Below, piece after piece: positions 39,586-48,750 of a DNA stretch of 64,000 nt. The stretch comes from Cronobacter condimenti 1330 (GTDB taxonomy: Bacteria; Pseudomonadota; Gammaproteobacteria; Enterobacterales; Enterobacteriaceae): assembly GCF_001277255.1 (NCBI RefSeq), contig NZ_CP012264.1, positions 3,596,001 to 3,660,000 on the forward strand, read 5' to 3'. A model generated the notes under the pieces. The model did not search any database. It was not told the origin of the DNA and worked only from the letters and a program-made list of their open reading frames with translations. Numbering within the stretch: position 1 is the stretch's first letter; the number at the start of each line of letters is the position of its first letter. Position numbers and translations under genes: made by a program.

Positions 39586-42057
39586 TTAACCGTCATGGCC
39601 CATACTGGCGCGGCTGCGTGCGCGCTTCTCCCGTTCGATGCGATCCAGCTCCTCGCGCATCTGCCGGGCGTAATCTGCTCCGCCGGCACCGGCACCACCG
39701 GCCACAGAAATGTTGTAATGGTTGCGGCTCTGGTCGATATATGAGCGTCCACCCGCCGCGCTGACCGGCTGATAAGCCTGGTATGCCGGTGCCTGACCGA
39801 ACATGCCCGCTGGCACATTTGCCGCTGCCGCACCACTCATACCGCCTGCACGCGAGGCGACCGCATTTGCCTTTTCGGCTTTGGCATCGAGCGCGTCGGA
39901 TTCCTTGTTAACAACGCCGAGCTTTTCCAGCACCCACGTAATGCCTTCGCGCAGTTTATTGAATGCCTTAAGCGGCAGCAGCAGCGCATCGGCGAGCCCC
40001 TTACCGAAGCGCTCGCCGGCGCTGCGGCAGTTGTCGAGCGTTTCCTTACTCGACTGCACCGGCTCGATAAGGTCTTTAAACCACTGCCACACCGCCTGAA
40101 GCTTTTCACCGAGCCAGGTAAACACCGGCTTAAACGGTGCGAACAGCTCGCCCACCGGCCCGAATGCCGCGCGCAGGCCGTCCATCACGCCGCCGAAAAA
40201 GGCGCTGATGGGTTGCCAGTATTTACGGATCAGGAACGCACCGGCGACGATGGCCGCCACCACCGCCACAATCGGCCAGGTGAGCGCGCCTATAGCCGTG
40301 GCAATGGCGCTACCCGCCACGGTAAAGATGGTGCCGAGACTGCCCGCTACCGCGATGATCGCGTTTATCCCGGTAATGACCGGCCATGCAACCAGTCCGA
40401 TGGCCCCCACAACGCCGATCACGGCAGCCGCCACGCCGGCAATCATGGTTAATGTGCCTGCCAGCGCCTTGTTGTTTTTAATCCAGTTATCGAGGCGCAG
40501 CACGTAACGGGTCGCGGTCTGTACCAGTTTGCGCAGTGAGCTTTCCTGCTGGTCGAAAAGGTCTGTACCAACTGCCTCGTAGGCCGACTGAAACTCTTTA
40601 AAATCGCCGCCGAGGTTGTCCTGCATAATTCCGACAAGTTCTGCGGTCTTGCCATCCGAGGCTTTCAGGGCTGCGGCCAGCTTATCGAGCTTGCCGGAAG
40701 TCGCACCCTGCAAAAGCGCATTCGCTGACTTAAGCGCTTCCTCGCCAAAAATGGTTTTAAGGTACTCGCCCTGCTGCGCGTTCCCGAGCTTATGGCTGGC
40801 AAAGCTCGCGCTGATTTCCTTCAGGATGGTAAAGACAGGCCGCATATTGCCTTTGCTGTCAGCGGTCTGAATCCCCAGCTCTTTTAGCGCGTTGAAAGCC
40901 TCACCGGTAGGCGTCTGTAATCGGGTGACTACCGCCGAGCTACCCGTACCGGCCATAGAGCCAGTAATGTTGTTATCGTGAAGCACGCCCGTCATTGCTG
41001 CGGCTTCTTCGAGGCTTACTCCGGCAGCACGTGCAACGGGTGCCAGATAGGTCATGGCATCGCTTAGCCCCTGAAAATCAGCGGCTGATTTGTTCATCGT
41101 GGCGGAAAGCACATCGCCAATGTGAGCTACCTTGTCATTTGATAACTGGAAGGCGTTTTTAGTACCCAGCAGTAACTGCGCGTTTTCCTCCATCGTCTGC
41201 CGGTTGGCGAGTGACATATTCAGCGTGACGGGAGTTGCCGCCTGAATAGCCGCCGCATTGCCACCCGCTTTGGCGATGATAATCTGCGCGGCTGCCGCAT
41301 CACCTGCCGAAGCGGCGGTGTTGTCGCCGAGCTGGCGCGCCTGGTTGCGCAGCGCCTGCATTTCCGCTGACTGTTTTTCCACACCGAGCACGGCCTGAAG
41401 CTCGGAGTTTTTCTGCGCAAACTCATAACCGGGCCGCATCAGCGCCGAGCCGGCCACAATGCCGGTTGTCGCCATCCCCACGGCAGCAGCGCCGGCGGCA
41501 CTGCCGGCAAACGCCCTGCCTTTCTGGTAGCGGGCCTTAACCGCGTTCAGCTTTTCCTGCTGTGCACTGACGCGGGCCAGCGCCTCGCGCTGCCTGGCAA
41601 GCTGCGCCGTGGTTTCGCTGATACTGGTTTTAAGACGCTGCTCACCGGCGGCCAGGTTGCGGGTATTAATCCCGGCTTTCCCAAGCTCGTCTTTCTGGCG
41701 CGCAACCGACTGGCTCAGGCTGTTGTATTTGGCCTGGAGCGACTCCGCCGCGCGTTTCGCGGATTCCATCGCCCGGCCCTGCGCCAGCGTCGGCTTTTGG
41801 GTGTTCCTGAACTGTGTCGCCAGCGCTTCCGCTTCCGCCTTTGCTTTTTCCAGCGACTGTCCGGTCACCGCGAGCTGGGCGCTGGCCTTGCGGAAACCGT
41901 CAATTTTCCCGGCCTGCGCGTTGAGCTCGCGCAGGGTTTTCTGCGTGCCGCGAATCTCGCCCGAGAGCGCTTTGCTCGCCGTCCCGATGTGCTTAAACGG
42001 GCGTGTCGCCTGGTCTACCGCCTTCAGAAAGACCTGGAGTTTTACATTTTCACTCAT
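39586..42057 (-). CDS. T: tape measure protein T
   Basis: 823-residue tape measure that sets tail length. N-terminal coiled-coil region (about 1-180), a central domain beginning near AEMQALRNQARQLGDNT (TMP/TP901 core), a hydrophobic helical segment (about 545-620, repeated Val/Ala/Gly helices) and a Gly/Ala-rich C-terminus. Its start lies within the end of E', as in P2. Confidence 0.95.
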   Translation of the reverse strand: MSENVKLQVFLKAVDQATRPFKHIGTASKALSGEIRGTQKTLRELNAQAGKIDGFRKASAQLAVTGQSLEKAKAEAEALATQFRNTQKPTLAQGRAMESAKRAAESLQAKYNSLSQSVARQKDELGKAGINTRNLAAGEQRLKTSISETTAQLARQREALARVSAQQEKLNAVKARYQKGRAFAGSAAGAAAVGMATTGIVAGSALMRPGYEFAQKNSELQAVLGVEKQSAEMQALRNQARQLGDNTAASAGDAAAAQIIIAKAGGNAAAIQAATPVTLNMSLANRQTMEENAQLLLGTKNAFQLSNDKVAHIGDVLSATMNKSAADFQGLSDAMTYLAPVARAAGVSLEEAAAMTGVLHDNNITGSMAGTGSSAVVTRLQTPTGEAFNALKELGIQTADSKGNMRPVFTILKEISASFASHKLGNAQQGEYLKTIFGEEALKSANALLQGATSGKLDKLAAALKASDGKTAELVGIMQDNLGGDFKEFQSAYEAVGTDLFDQQESSLRKLVQTATRYVLRLDNWIKNNKALAGTLTMIAGVAAAVIGVVGAIGLVAWPVITGINAIIAVAGSLGTIFTVAGSAIATAIGALTWPIVAVVAAIVAGAFLIRKYWQPISAFFGGVMDGLRAAFGPVGELFAPFKPVFTWLGEKLQAVWQWFKDLIEPVQSSKETLDNCRSAGERFGKGLADALLLPLKAFNKLREGITWVLEKLGVVNKESDALDAKAEKANAVASRAGGMSGAAAANVPAGMFGQAPAYQAYQPVSAAGGRSYIDQSRNHYNISVAGGAGAGGADYARQMREELDRIEREKRARSRASMGHDG

Positions 42058-42483
42058 TCATGTTTCCGCTTCGCTGGAGCGCCTTTTCGCGCCATGTGAT
42101 GAGCTCGGACAGACTCAGGGAAAAGAGCTCTGACAGCGGCCAGTGGAATATCACTGCGATATCCGCTATCAGATCGTCCGTCGAAAAATGTTCCGGGAAC
42201 GTCAGGCTTCCGAAGTCGGCGACAAAAAACCGACAACCTTCCCGGCGAGCGCCATCAGGTCGGGCAGCTCAAGCGCGATGACTTCCTGCTCGGTGAGGTT
42301 CGGGTAGGTCATGCGCGGCAGCACCTTAATCAGCGCATCCACTTCACAGGTTGCCAGCGCGGCCAGCCCCACGCCGCGCAGCGTGCCGGCATTGGGTTTA
42401 ATCACGGTAATGGTGCTGATTTCCTGCTCGCCGCGTTTAACCGGGTTTACCAGGGTAACGGTGTTTTCATTAGATTGAATCAT
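42050..42483 (-). CDS. E': tail chaperone E+E' made by -1 frameshift
   Basis: Reading through E, a slippery T TTT TTG (reverse of 42223-42229) allows a -1 shift into a frame that stays open to 42050. The extension begins VADFGSLTFPEHFS and ends LITWREKALQRSGNMNE, with ADIAVIFHWPLSELF in the middle, close to P2 E'. It corresponds to lambda G-GT style tail assembly chaperones and overlaps the T start by eight bases. Confidence 0.9.
42202..42483 (-). CDS. E: tail protein E (short form)
   Basis: 93-residue tail assembly chaperone of P2 E type (KRGEQEISTITVIKPNAGTLRGVGL). Ends nine codons after the TTTTTTG slip site (42223-42229); ribosomes that shift make the longer E+E' product. Confidence 0.92.
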   Translation of the reverse strand: MIQSNENTVTLVNPVKRGEQEISTITVIKPNAGTLRGVGLAALATCEVDALIKVLPRMTYPNLTEQEVIALELPDLMALAGKVVGFLSPTSEA

Positions 42484-42543
42484 GACAGTCTCGCTTTATA
42501 GATACGTTAAAAGAGCCGGCCAGCAGAGGCTGACCGGGTTACA

Positions 42544-43056
42544 TCAGGCCAGCCCGATATTGCGGCGGTGCTGCTCCAGGCGGTCGACGCCGTTCACCTT
42601 CTCCACCATGTTCACGGTGTCGATTTCAACGAGCTCTTTGCCGTTCATGGTGAGCTTGAAATAGGTGCACTGCGTGCTGATTTTGGTTTCTGTGTCTTCG
42701 CCCTGTTTGCTTTCGCCGCTGTCGATTTCCTTGTGACGGCCACGCATCACCACCTCGACGGCCACCGTTTCGCCGGTGTCGTCGCGCTGGCAGGAGCCGG
42801 CAAAGCGCAGGGGCACCGAACTTGCGCCGTACTGCGACCAGATAGATTCATCGGGGAAGCCACCAATCGTCCATTCCATCGAGAGCGCATCGTCATCGAG
42901 GCCGAAATCAACCGGGGCGCTGCCGTTCATGCCGCCGCCGCGATAGTTCTCCAGCTTGCGGGTCAGCTTTGGCAGGGTCACAGACTTAACAACGCCGAGA
43001 TAACTCAGGCCGTCGTTAAACAGGTTCATGTATTTGAGCTTGCGCGGAAGTGCCAT
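42544..43056 (-). CDS. FII: major tail tube protein FII
   Basis: 170-residue tail tube subunit of the contractile tail, P2 FII family; MALPRKLKYMNLFNDGLSYLGV is the characteristic start. Lies 14 bases after the sheath gene FI; the two are made together in bulk. Confidence 0.95.
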   Translation of the reverse strand: MALPRKLKYMNLFNDGLSYLGVVKSVTLPKLTRKLENYRGGGMNGSAPVDFGLDDDALSMEWTIGGFPDESIWSQYGASSVPLRFAGSCQRDDTGETVAVEVVMRGRHKEIDSGESKQGEDTETKISTQCTYFKLTMNGKELVEIDTVNMVEKVNGVDRLEQHRRNIGLA

Positions 43057-43070
43057 GTGCTTTTTGCTCC

Positions 43071-44258
43071 TTAAGCGTTAGCCGCTGACGACACGAGATT
43101 CGCCAGGTATTTATCGGTGATGCGCTGGCGCAGCGTCAGGTTGTCCAGCGGTGGCACCGGCGTGTAGTCATAATCCAGCATCAGCTTGCCGGCCTTCAGG
43201 GTTTCTTTGTCGTTCGCTGACTCATCCACCCAGCACAGCGCGTCAACGATATAGCCGGCAGTTTTCAGCTCGCGGAATTTGGCGTTGATGCCGTCCACGA
43301 TGTCGCGGATAAGCGTCGGGGTGATGGGCTTATCCATCGCCCACATGTGCGCCTCGGCGATGGTGTCGGCGAGCACCTGCGCGGTGCGGGTGTAATTTTC
43401 AAAGAGAAACAGCGGATCGTCTGAACAGCAGCGGTTACCCCAGAAGCGGAAACCGTCTTTGCGAATCAGCGTCGTGAGGCCGGCCTGGTTCAGCAGGTCG
43501 GCATCGGTGCCGGGCTCCTGCAAATCCCAGAACACCGACGCACTGATGCCGGTCACGCCGTTAACGGCCACGTTCGACAGGGTTTTATGCCAGCCCGTTT
43601 CCTGGTCGATTCGGGCGCGCAGGCCGAGTGCGCGCGCAGTGGCGAAGGCGGTATCGCTGGCGCTGGTTGTGGTGTTCCAGGCGATAAAGTCCGGCCAGAT
43701 AAGCATCAGCTCGCGCTGGCCGAAGTTTTTACGGTAGGCGATAACGTCAGAGATAGTTTTACAGCCCCATGCGCTGACATAGCCGAACGCGCGCAGCTTC
43801 TGACAGACAGACGCGAGCGCGACCGCCACGTCCAGCGTGTCGAAGCCCGGCACGCCGAGAATGCGCGGCTTGACGCCGGTCACCGCCTCGGCAGTCAGTA
43901 ACGCTTTCATGCCGGTGAGCTGGCCGTTTTCATCGGTGCCGCCGATGATGTTCGAAACGGTCTGTGCGAGCGCCTCCTCGCTCTCGCCGGTGCCTTCAGC
44001 CACGCGCACCACAACGGTGACGGGTTTCGCCTGGTCAGCGATGGCCTGAAGGGCGGCAGCCAGCGTGCCTTTTTTTCCGGCTTTTGCGATAGCGCTCTGC
44101 ACGTTGGTAATCAGTACCGGCACGTTGAGGGGAAAGGTGGCGGCATCGGCATCGCTGGCCGTACAGACCATGCCGATAATCGCCGTGGAAACAGTGGAAA
44201 TGACGCGCGTGCCGTCGTTGACTTCGACGACCTGCACGCCGTGATGATAATCACTCAT
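43071..44258 (-). CDS. FI: tail sheath protein FI
   Basis: 395-residue contractile sheath subunit; MSDYHHGVQVVEVNDGTR start and C-terminal PPLDNLTLRQRITDKYL are family features. First gene of the F operon; upstream 199 bases contain no gene, a hairpin at 44422-44446 and presumably the Ogr-dependent promoter. In P2 this gap carries the fun(Z) accessory gene, absent here. Confidence 0.96.
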   Translation of the reverse strand: MSDYHHGVQVVEVNDGTRVISTVSTAIIGMVCTASDADAATFPLNVPVLITNVQSAIAKAGKKGTLAAALQAIADQAKPVTVVVRVAEGTGESEEALAQTVSNIIGGTDENGQLTGMKALLTAEAVTGVKPRILGVPGFDTLDVAVALASVCQKLRAFGYVSAWGCKTISDVIAYRKNFGQRELMLIWPDFIAWNTTTSASDTAFATARALGLRARIDQETGWHKTLSNVAVNGVTGISASVFWDLQEPGTDADLLNQAGLTTLIRKDGFRFWGNRCCSDDPLFLFENYTRTAQVLADTIAEAHMWAMDKPITPTLIRDIVDGINAKFRELKTAGYIVDALCWVDESANDKETLKAGKLMLDYDYTPVPPLDNLTLRQRITDKYLANLVSSAANA

Positions 44259-44457
44259 CCGGTTAACTCCGTGGGGGTTAGGGGTGAGTGATATTGTCTG
44301 GTTTACGCCTGCACGCGGCTAACTGTCAGGGTTCGGCGGCGGCTGACACAACGGGAATTTGGGCCGTTTAAGATTCCGGGACGGACCTGTAACAGATGGA
44401 TTAGGGTTGAAAGAGGTATGCGCCGTGACGAGTGAAAAGTCACGGCACAGCGTTCAT

Positions 44458-45045
44458 CTAAGGACGCCCAGGCCATTCAATCTCGGGAGCCTGGCTGGTA
44501 ACAATGCGCATCAGCCGCACCCGATATAAATTCCATTTATCAAGCGCGGCAAGCTCCTCCTCCGTCGCAATCCCCTTACTGACCGCATACTGCCGCCATT
44601 CAATTTCGGTGGCCGCTTCGGCAAGTAACGTGGACTTTTGCTGCTCTGCTGCGACAACATCGGCGGCGTGCCGGGCGTCTGTATCTGTCACCCACGCCGT
44701 GCCGTTCCATTTATCGTATGGTGTGGCAGGCTCGCACAAGGTGTATTCATCATCCGGCAGACCAAGCGCTTTAATGATCACGGCATCGCCGGTTGCTTTC
44801 TCATAGGCTGTTTTGCCGCGATGATCTTCCCGCTCCTGCCACGCTTTACCGTTCCAGACTAATGTGTAACCGGCTTTTGATTCGGGAACTGCCTGCATCG
44901 TAGAAAAACCAGGAATGCCGGTACCCGCCAGGATTCTGGCTTTATAGGTATTCTGATATTCCCCGGTTTGCTGGTCGAATCCATAAACAGTTACGGTCGT
45001 TGTTTCTGTCGCATTGCCATTCTTATCAAATAATTCAGCCATCAC
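44458..45045 (-). CDS. tail fibre assembly protein (Tfa family, P2 G equivalent)
   Basis: 195-residue chaperone for fibre folding; the C-terminal WRQYAVSKGIATEEELAALDKWNLYRVRLMRI segment is typical of the Tfa/caudovirales fibre-assembly family. Overlaps the fibre gene by four bases (ATGA). A second Met directly follows the first, so the start may be one codon later. Confidence 0.9.
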   Translation of the reverse strand: MMAELFDKNGNATETTTVTVYGFDQQTGEYQNTYKARILAGTGIPGFSTMQAVPESKAGYTLVWNGKAWQEREDHRGKTAYEKATGDAVIIKALGLPDDEYTLCEPATPYDKWNGTAWVTDTDARHAADVVAAEQQKSTLLAEAATEIEWRQYAVSKGIATEEELAALDKWNLYRVRLMRIVTSQAPEIEWPGRP

Positions 45046-46169
45046 TTAGCTCTCACAATAAAATTCCACGCCACGCTTTTAACCCGGTTTTCTGCTGCGG
45101 TAGGCACCTGTTTTGAAATATCAATACCAACAACCCGTGCAGGGTCCACGCCAGCGCTGGAGTTCCCGGCTACTGTCGACGCTTCCATTTTAAATACGCC
45201 GGATTGAGCACCAGTTCCGGACTCCCCGCCAGTACGGAACTGAACATTGCCGACGGTGCCGGTTATGTTCCTGACAGCATCACCCTGTTCACTCATCAGC
45301 ACGCGCCCGGTATCAATCCCCCTTCCGTTATCCCAGCCACGCGCAACCTGTGCACGCATGTCAGCCGGTAGCTTGTTTTTCGGATGCAGTTTCGACAAAA
45401 GAGGGTATTTCACAGGATCGAATGACTGGGCCATGTACGGGATAAACTCCATAGACATGTCAGGCCAAATCTCCTGGGGCATTTTTTCGTGCGGCCACTC
45501 GACCAGTTCACCGATAAGCGGGGCACCATATTTGAGCGACACTGCAATATCTTTCAGACCAAGATTTTCGAGCACTTCACCGGCGAGGCCGGCGTCGGCG
45601 ATTTCTTTCAGCGCATTTTTAATCAGCAAATATTGAGAGTGCGGATTCGCTTTCGCCTCATGCGCCTTGAGCTGTTTATCGGTAAAGCTCTTTACCTCAA
45701 TAACACCGTCATCGACATATTTTCGGGTCGCCAGCACGACAGCGGGGTCGACTTTCAGCGCCACGGCGTCCGTCGCCGAGACAATCAGCACCAGGCGGAT
45801 GGTCTGCGTGCGCCCGCTGCCCTCGGTAAGTAATGGCTTATAGGTTTCCGGGCAGTTCGCTACCGCAATCAGCACACCGGCATCGTCATACAGCCCGATT
45901 TCACGAATCCAGTAGCCGCCCTCGCTTTCCGGGATGATTTGCTCGGCGATAATCTGGCTCGTGTTCACCGGGTCGACCGACAGAATATTCAGCGGCGCGC
46001 GGCGCTTTTCGTTAATCAGCCGGGTCTGCGCCGTATCCGGCACCGGCAGGCTTCCGCCGCCGTCACCGACCGCGAGCTGTGTCAGGTTAAGTTTCGTGCC
46101 CAGCGCGGCCGCATTCGCCAGCCGCGCCGCGCCCTGGTTGGTCAGAAGAGCAAAATATTTTGCGGTCAT
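45042..46169 (-). CDS. short tail fibre (P2 H equivalent)
   Basis: 375 residues. The N-terminal part (1-about 160, MTAKYFALLTNQGAARLANA) is the conserved P2 H/Mu-type baseplate attachment region. The C-terminus ends VPTAAENRVKSVAWNFIVRAK, the receptor-binding tip common to Mu- and P2-like fibres. P2 H is about 670 residues, so the shaft here is shorter. Host specificity is set by the distal part and its partner Tfa. Confidence 0.88.
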   Translation of the reverse strand: MTAKYFALLTNQGAARLANAAALGTKLNLTQLAVGDGGGSLPVPDTAQTRLINEKRRAPLNILSVDPVNTSQIIAEQIIPESEGGYWIREIGLYDDAGVLIAVANCPETYKPLLTEGSGRTQTIRLVLIVSATDAVALKVDPAVVLATRKYVDDGVIEVKSFTDKQLKAHEAKANPHSQYLLIKNALKEIADAGLAGEVLENLGLKDIAVSLKYGAPLIGELVEWPHEKMPQEIWPDMSMEFIPYMAQSFDPVKYPLLSKLHPKNKLPADMRAQVARGWDNGRGIDTGRVLMSEQGDAVRNITGTVGNVQFRTGGESGTGAQSGVFKMEASTVAGNSSAGVDPARVVGIDISKQVPTAAENRVKSVAWNFIVRAK

Positions 46170-46777
46170 GCCGTCACTCTCAGGTTATCAATTAAATGAA
46201 TCGCCGCGCCGGCGTTAAACGTGCCGCCCACGGTGATTTCCTCGGGTAGATAGGGGTAAACAGTGAGCGTGTCGCCGCTGTAGCTGGCCGCCCCGACAAA
46301 GGCCGCGCCGTCAGTGCTCAGGCTGATATTGAGGCCGGTCAGATGCCGGCTTGCCGGTTTGGCATCAGAAATAAGGCGCTCAAGCTCCTGATACATCTCT
46401 TCGGTGATACCGTTATCCAGCACGCCCACCTCAAGACGAAACGTGCCGGGCGTCTCGTTGACTTGCCACCACTCGCGCACGTCAATCAGGTAGCCGAGCG
46501 GCTCGACCACGCGGCGCAGCGCGCTAATGGTGCCTTTGTGCCTGTGCACGTAGAACGAGGCGGCGATAACGCTGCGTTTCGTCGCTTCCGGCCAGCGCTC
46601 ATCCCAGCGGTCAACCGACAGCGCCCAGGCGAGATAAGGCAGCAGGCTTACCGGACACGTGGCGGGGTTCCACAGGATGCGCAGCGGCACCGGCACACGG
46701 GTTATTTCCGCGCACGCTTTCGCGGCAGCCACCTCCAGCGGCGAGGAGCCCACCGGCAGCAGGCGGTTATCACTCAT
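46166..46777 (-). CDS. I: baseplate protein I
   Basis: 203-residue baseplate protein of the P2 I (tail protein I) family; LPVGSSPLEVAAAKACAEI and PYLAWALSVDRWDERWPEATKR are diagnostic. Overlaps J by eight bases and the fibre gene by four. Confidence 0.94.
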   Translation of the reverse strand: MSDNRLLPVGSSPLEVAAAKACAEITRVPVPLRILWNPATCPVSLLPYLAWALSVDRWDERWPEATKRSVIAASFYVHRHKGTISALRRVVEPLGYLIDVREWWQVNETPGTFRLEVGVLDNGITEEMYQELERLISDAKPASRHLTGLNISLSTDGAAFVGAASYSGDTLTVYPYLPEEITVGGTFNAGAAIHLIDNLRVTA

Positions 46778-47678
46778 CGGAGCCCCCGACCGTCAGCGAG
46801 TAATCGGTGCACAGCGACGCCTGATGCTTGCCGAGCACAAGGTCAGCGGCCGGGCCTGCCAGCTCCACCCGCTGCACGCCTTCGACATGAATGGCGGCAT
46901 AAATTGCCGACTGTCGGATATCCCGCCCGAGCCGGTGCTGCGTGGTGATGTAGGTTTTAAGCCTGCTCTCGGCCGCCAGGCGGATCGGCTCCGCCTCCGG
47001 ACCGGGAAAGAGGTAGAGCGTGGCCTGAATGGTATACGGCACAATCTCGGCGGCCTGCACCGTCACCCGGTCGCCCACCGGGCGCACATCTTCGGCATTG
47101 AGCGCACGGTCAACCACGGCCAGCAGGGCGGCATCGGCCACGCCGTCGTTATCGCGTGACAGCACCGTCACGGTGACGCAGGCCGGTGTCGGGCTTACCA
47201 CTGACACATCCGCGACGCGCCCGTCGGCGCTGCGTCCGTGATATTCATACGCGCCCACCGGTCCGGCCACGCTTAACCCCTCAAACGCCTGCTGCGCGCG
47301 CAGACGAAAATCGGTGTCGCTTTCCATCACGGCAGGCGCTGGCGGGAGCGTGGACTCATCCGCAGGCGTGATGGTCAGGCGGACGGTGTTGAGGTTGCCG
47401 GCGCTCACGTCCAGATCGCCGCCGCTGGCATAGGCGAGCATCACGGCGCGCGCCGCCTCGTTAACCCGCTGGCGCCAGATGACCTCGCGGTAAGCATTTT
47501 CCTGTAGCAGCTTCACAACGGGCTCGGATTCCAGCGCCAGCGTGCGCGCGACGGCGTCCTGCTCCTCCTCGGGATACAGGGAAATCAGCGTCGCCTTTCG
47601 CTCGGCGAGAATGGCTTCAAAATCGAGCTCCTCGACCACATCGGGGGCGGGTAGCTGGCTCAGGTCAATGGTCGGCAT
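46770..47678 (-). CDS. J: baseplate wedge protein J
   Basis: 302-residue baseplate J family protein (T4 gp6-like fold). PTIDLSQLPAPDVVEELDFEAILAERK start and the conserved DTDFRLRAQQAFEGLSVAGPVGAYEYHG region. Five bases after W. Confidence 0.95.
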   Translation of the reverse strand: MPTIDLSQLPAPDVVEELDFEAILAERKATLISLYPEEEQDAVARTLALESEPVVKLLQENAYREVIWRQRVNEAARAVMLAYASGGDLDVSAGNLNTVRLTITPADESTLPPAPAVMESDTDFRLRAQQAFEGLSVAGPVGAYEYHGRSADGRVADVSVVSPTPACVTVTVLSRDNDGVADAALLAVVDRALNAEDVRPVGDRVTVQAAEIVPYTIQATLYLFPGPEAEPIRLAAESRLKTYITTQHRLGRDIRQSAIYAAIHVEGVQRVELAGPAADLVLGKHQASLCTDYSLTVGGSDE

Positions 47679-47683
47679 CGTTA

Positions 47684-48031
47684 TCAGCTCACAGGAATGG
47701 TTAAGGAAATATCGCCGCCCGTGTCGGTGCGCTGGCCGCTGATTTCGACCACCATTTCACCGTTAAAGCGGGTTTCAAAAGTGAGTCCGGTCAGGCGCAC
47801 GCGCGGCTCCCACTTCAGGATGGCCATGTAGCACGCCGACATGATTTGCAGGCGCAGCGCCTGATTTTGTGGCTGGTCAAGCAGCATCGACAGCAGCGAG
47901 CCGTAATCACGGCGCATCACGCGCGAGCCGACCGGCGTCGTGAGAATGTCGCGGATGCTCTGGCTGATGTGCGCCGCATCGGTGAGCGTCATGCCGGTGT
48001 CGCGGCTCATGCCGCTGTAGCGGGCCGTCAT
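47684..48031 (-). CDS. W: baseplate wedge protein W
   Basis: 115-residue gp25/lysozyme-like baseplate wedge protein; the conserved TPVGSRVMRRDYGSLL motif is present. Overlaps V by four bases. Confidence 0.95.
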   Translation of the reverse strand: MTARYSGMSRDTGMTLTDAAHISQSIRDILTTPVGSRVMRRDYGSLLSMLLDQPQNQALRLQIMSACYMAILKWEPRVRLTGLTFETRFNGEMVVEISGQRTDTGGDISLTIPVS

Positions 48032-48663
48032 TGTGTGCCCTCCGTCCAGCTTCCGCCGCGTTCAATGCCGCCGTGACTGTGCTCATCGACCCGCACGCCG
48101 TTGGAGGTGAGCGCGCCGCCGCTGTGCTGGATATTGCCTTCCATCTTGCCGCCTTTCTGCACCTCAAGGGTGCCGGTGATGAGTTTGTTGGTGCACACCA
48201 CTTCCGGCGTGTCGAGGGTGATACGTGTGGAGGCGGTGACGGTAACGACCGGCACGGTCACGGTTGCGGATTTAGCCGCGCTGATGCTGGCTGTCTGAAT
48301 GCCGGAAACCTTAAGCGCACCGCTTGCGGGCTCGTACTCGATGACCGCCCCGTCAGGAAAGGCGAGGTGAACGGCGTCAGCGGAGGCCGACGGCGCCGGG
48401 TTGTCGTCAGAGAAAATGCCCGGCAGCACAAACGCGGTATCGAGCTCGCCACCCACGGCGAGGATAAGCACCTGTTCACTGACCGACGGCGCCCACCAGG
48501 TGCGCGAACGCCCGGCGCGGTGGGTAAGCCACTGCAACCAGTCGGTCACGTTTTTCCCGGTCTGCACGCGACAGCGCCCCGCGTCGGTATCCACCGAGAC
48601 GATGACACCGGTGCGGATCATGTTGCGCAGCAAGCGCGAGATTTCATTGAATTGAGTTTGCAT
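48028..48663 (-). CDS. V: baseplate spike protein V
   Basis: 211-residue membrane-piercing spike of the P2 V/gp45 family: N-terminal OB fold, central DUF-type beta helix (repeated Thr/Val strands, KSATVTVPVVTVTAS), and a C-terminal DEHSHGG-like His motif that binds the apical metal. First gene of the V operon; an extra gene on the other strand starts 88 bases upstream. Confidence 0.95.
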   Translation of the reverse strand: MQTQFNEISRLLRNMIRTGVIVSVDTDAGRCRVQTGKNVTDWLQWLTHRAGRSRTWWAPSVSEQVLILAVGGELDTAFVLPGIFSDDNPAPSASADAVHLAFPDGAVIEYEPASGALKVSGIQTASISAAKSATVTVPVVTVTASTRITLDTPEVVCTNKLITGTLEVQKGGKMEGNIQHSGGALTSNGVRVDEHSHGGIERGGSWTEGTQ

Positions 48664-48673
48664 GGCTTTATGA

Positions 48674-48691
48674 TGTGTTCAGGTTGACACA
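48674..48691. promoter_or_regulatory. candidate Ogr-binding site (TGT-N12-ACA)
   Basis: TGT at 48674-48676 and ACA at 48689-48691 are exactly 12 bases apart, the dyad recognised by Ogr/Delta activators. Its centre lies about 55 bases before a start point at roughly 48738 for the forward accessory gene; a near match (48713-48730, one mismatch) is better placed for V. Spacing fits, but the motif has only six fixed bases. Confidence 0.35.
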
Positions 48692-48750
48692 CTTCACAGC
48701 AAAAGCCGTTCTTCTGTAAACGGCACAACATATTACGAGCGAATGTACTT

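Noticed and set aside
44422..44446. Strong terminator between the fibre-assembly gene and FI
   Set aside because: GCCGTGAC/GTCACGGC forms a stem but no T-run follows on either strand; kept only as a hairpin.
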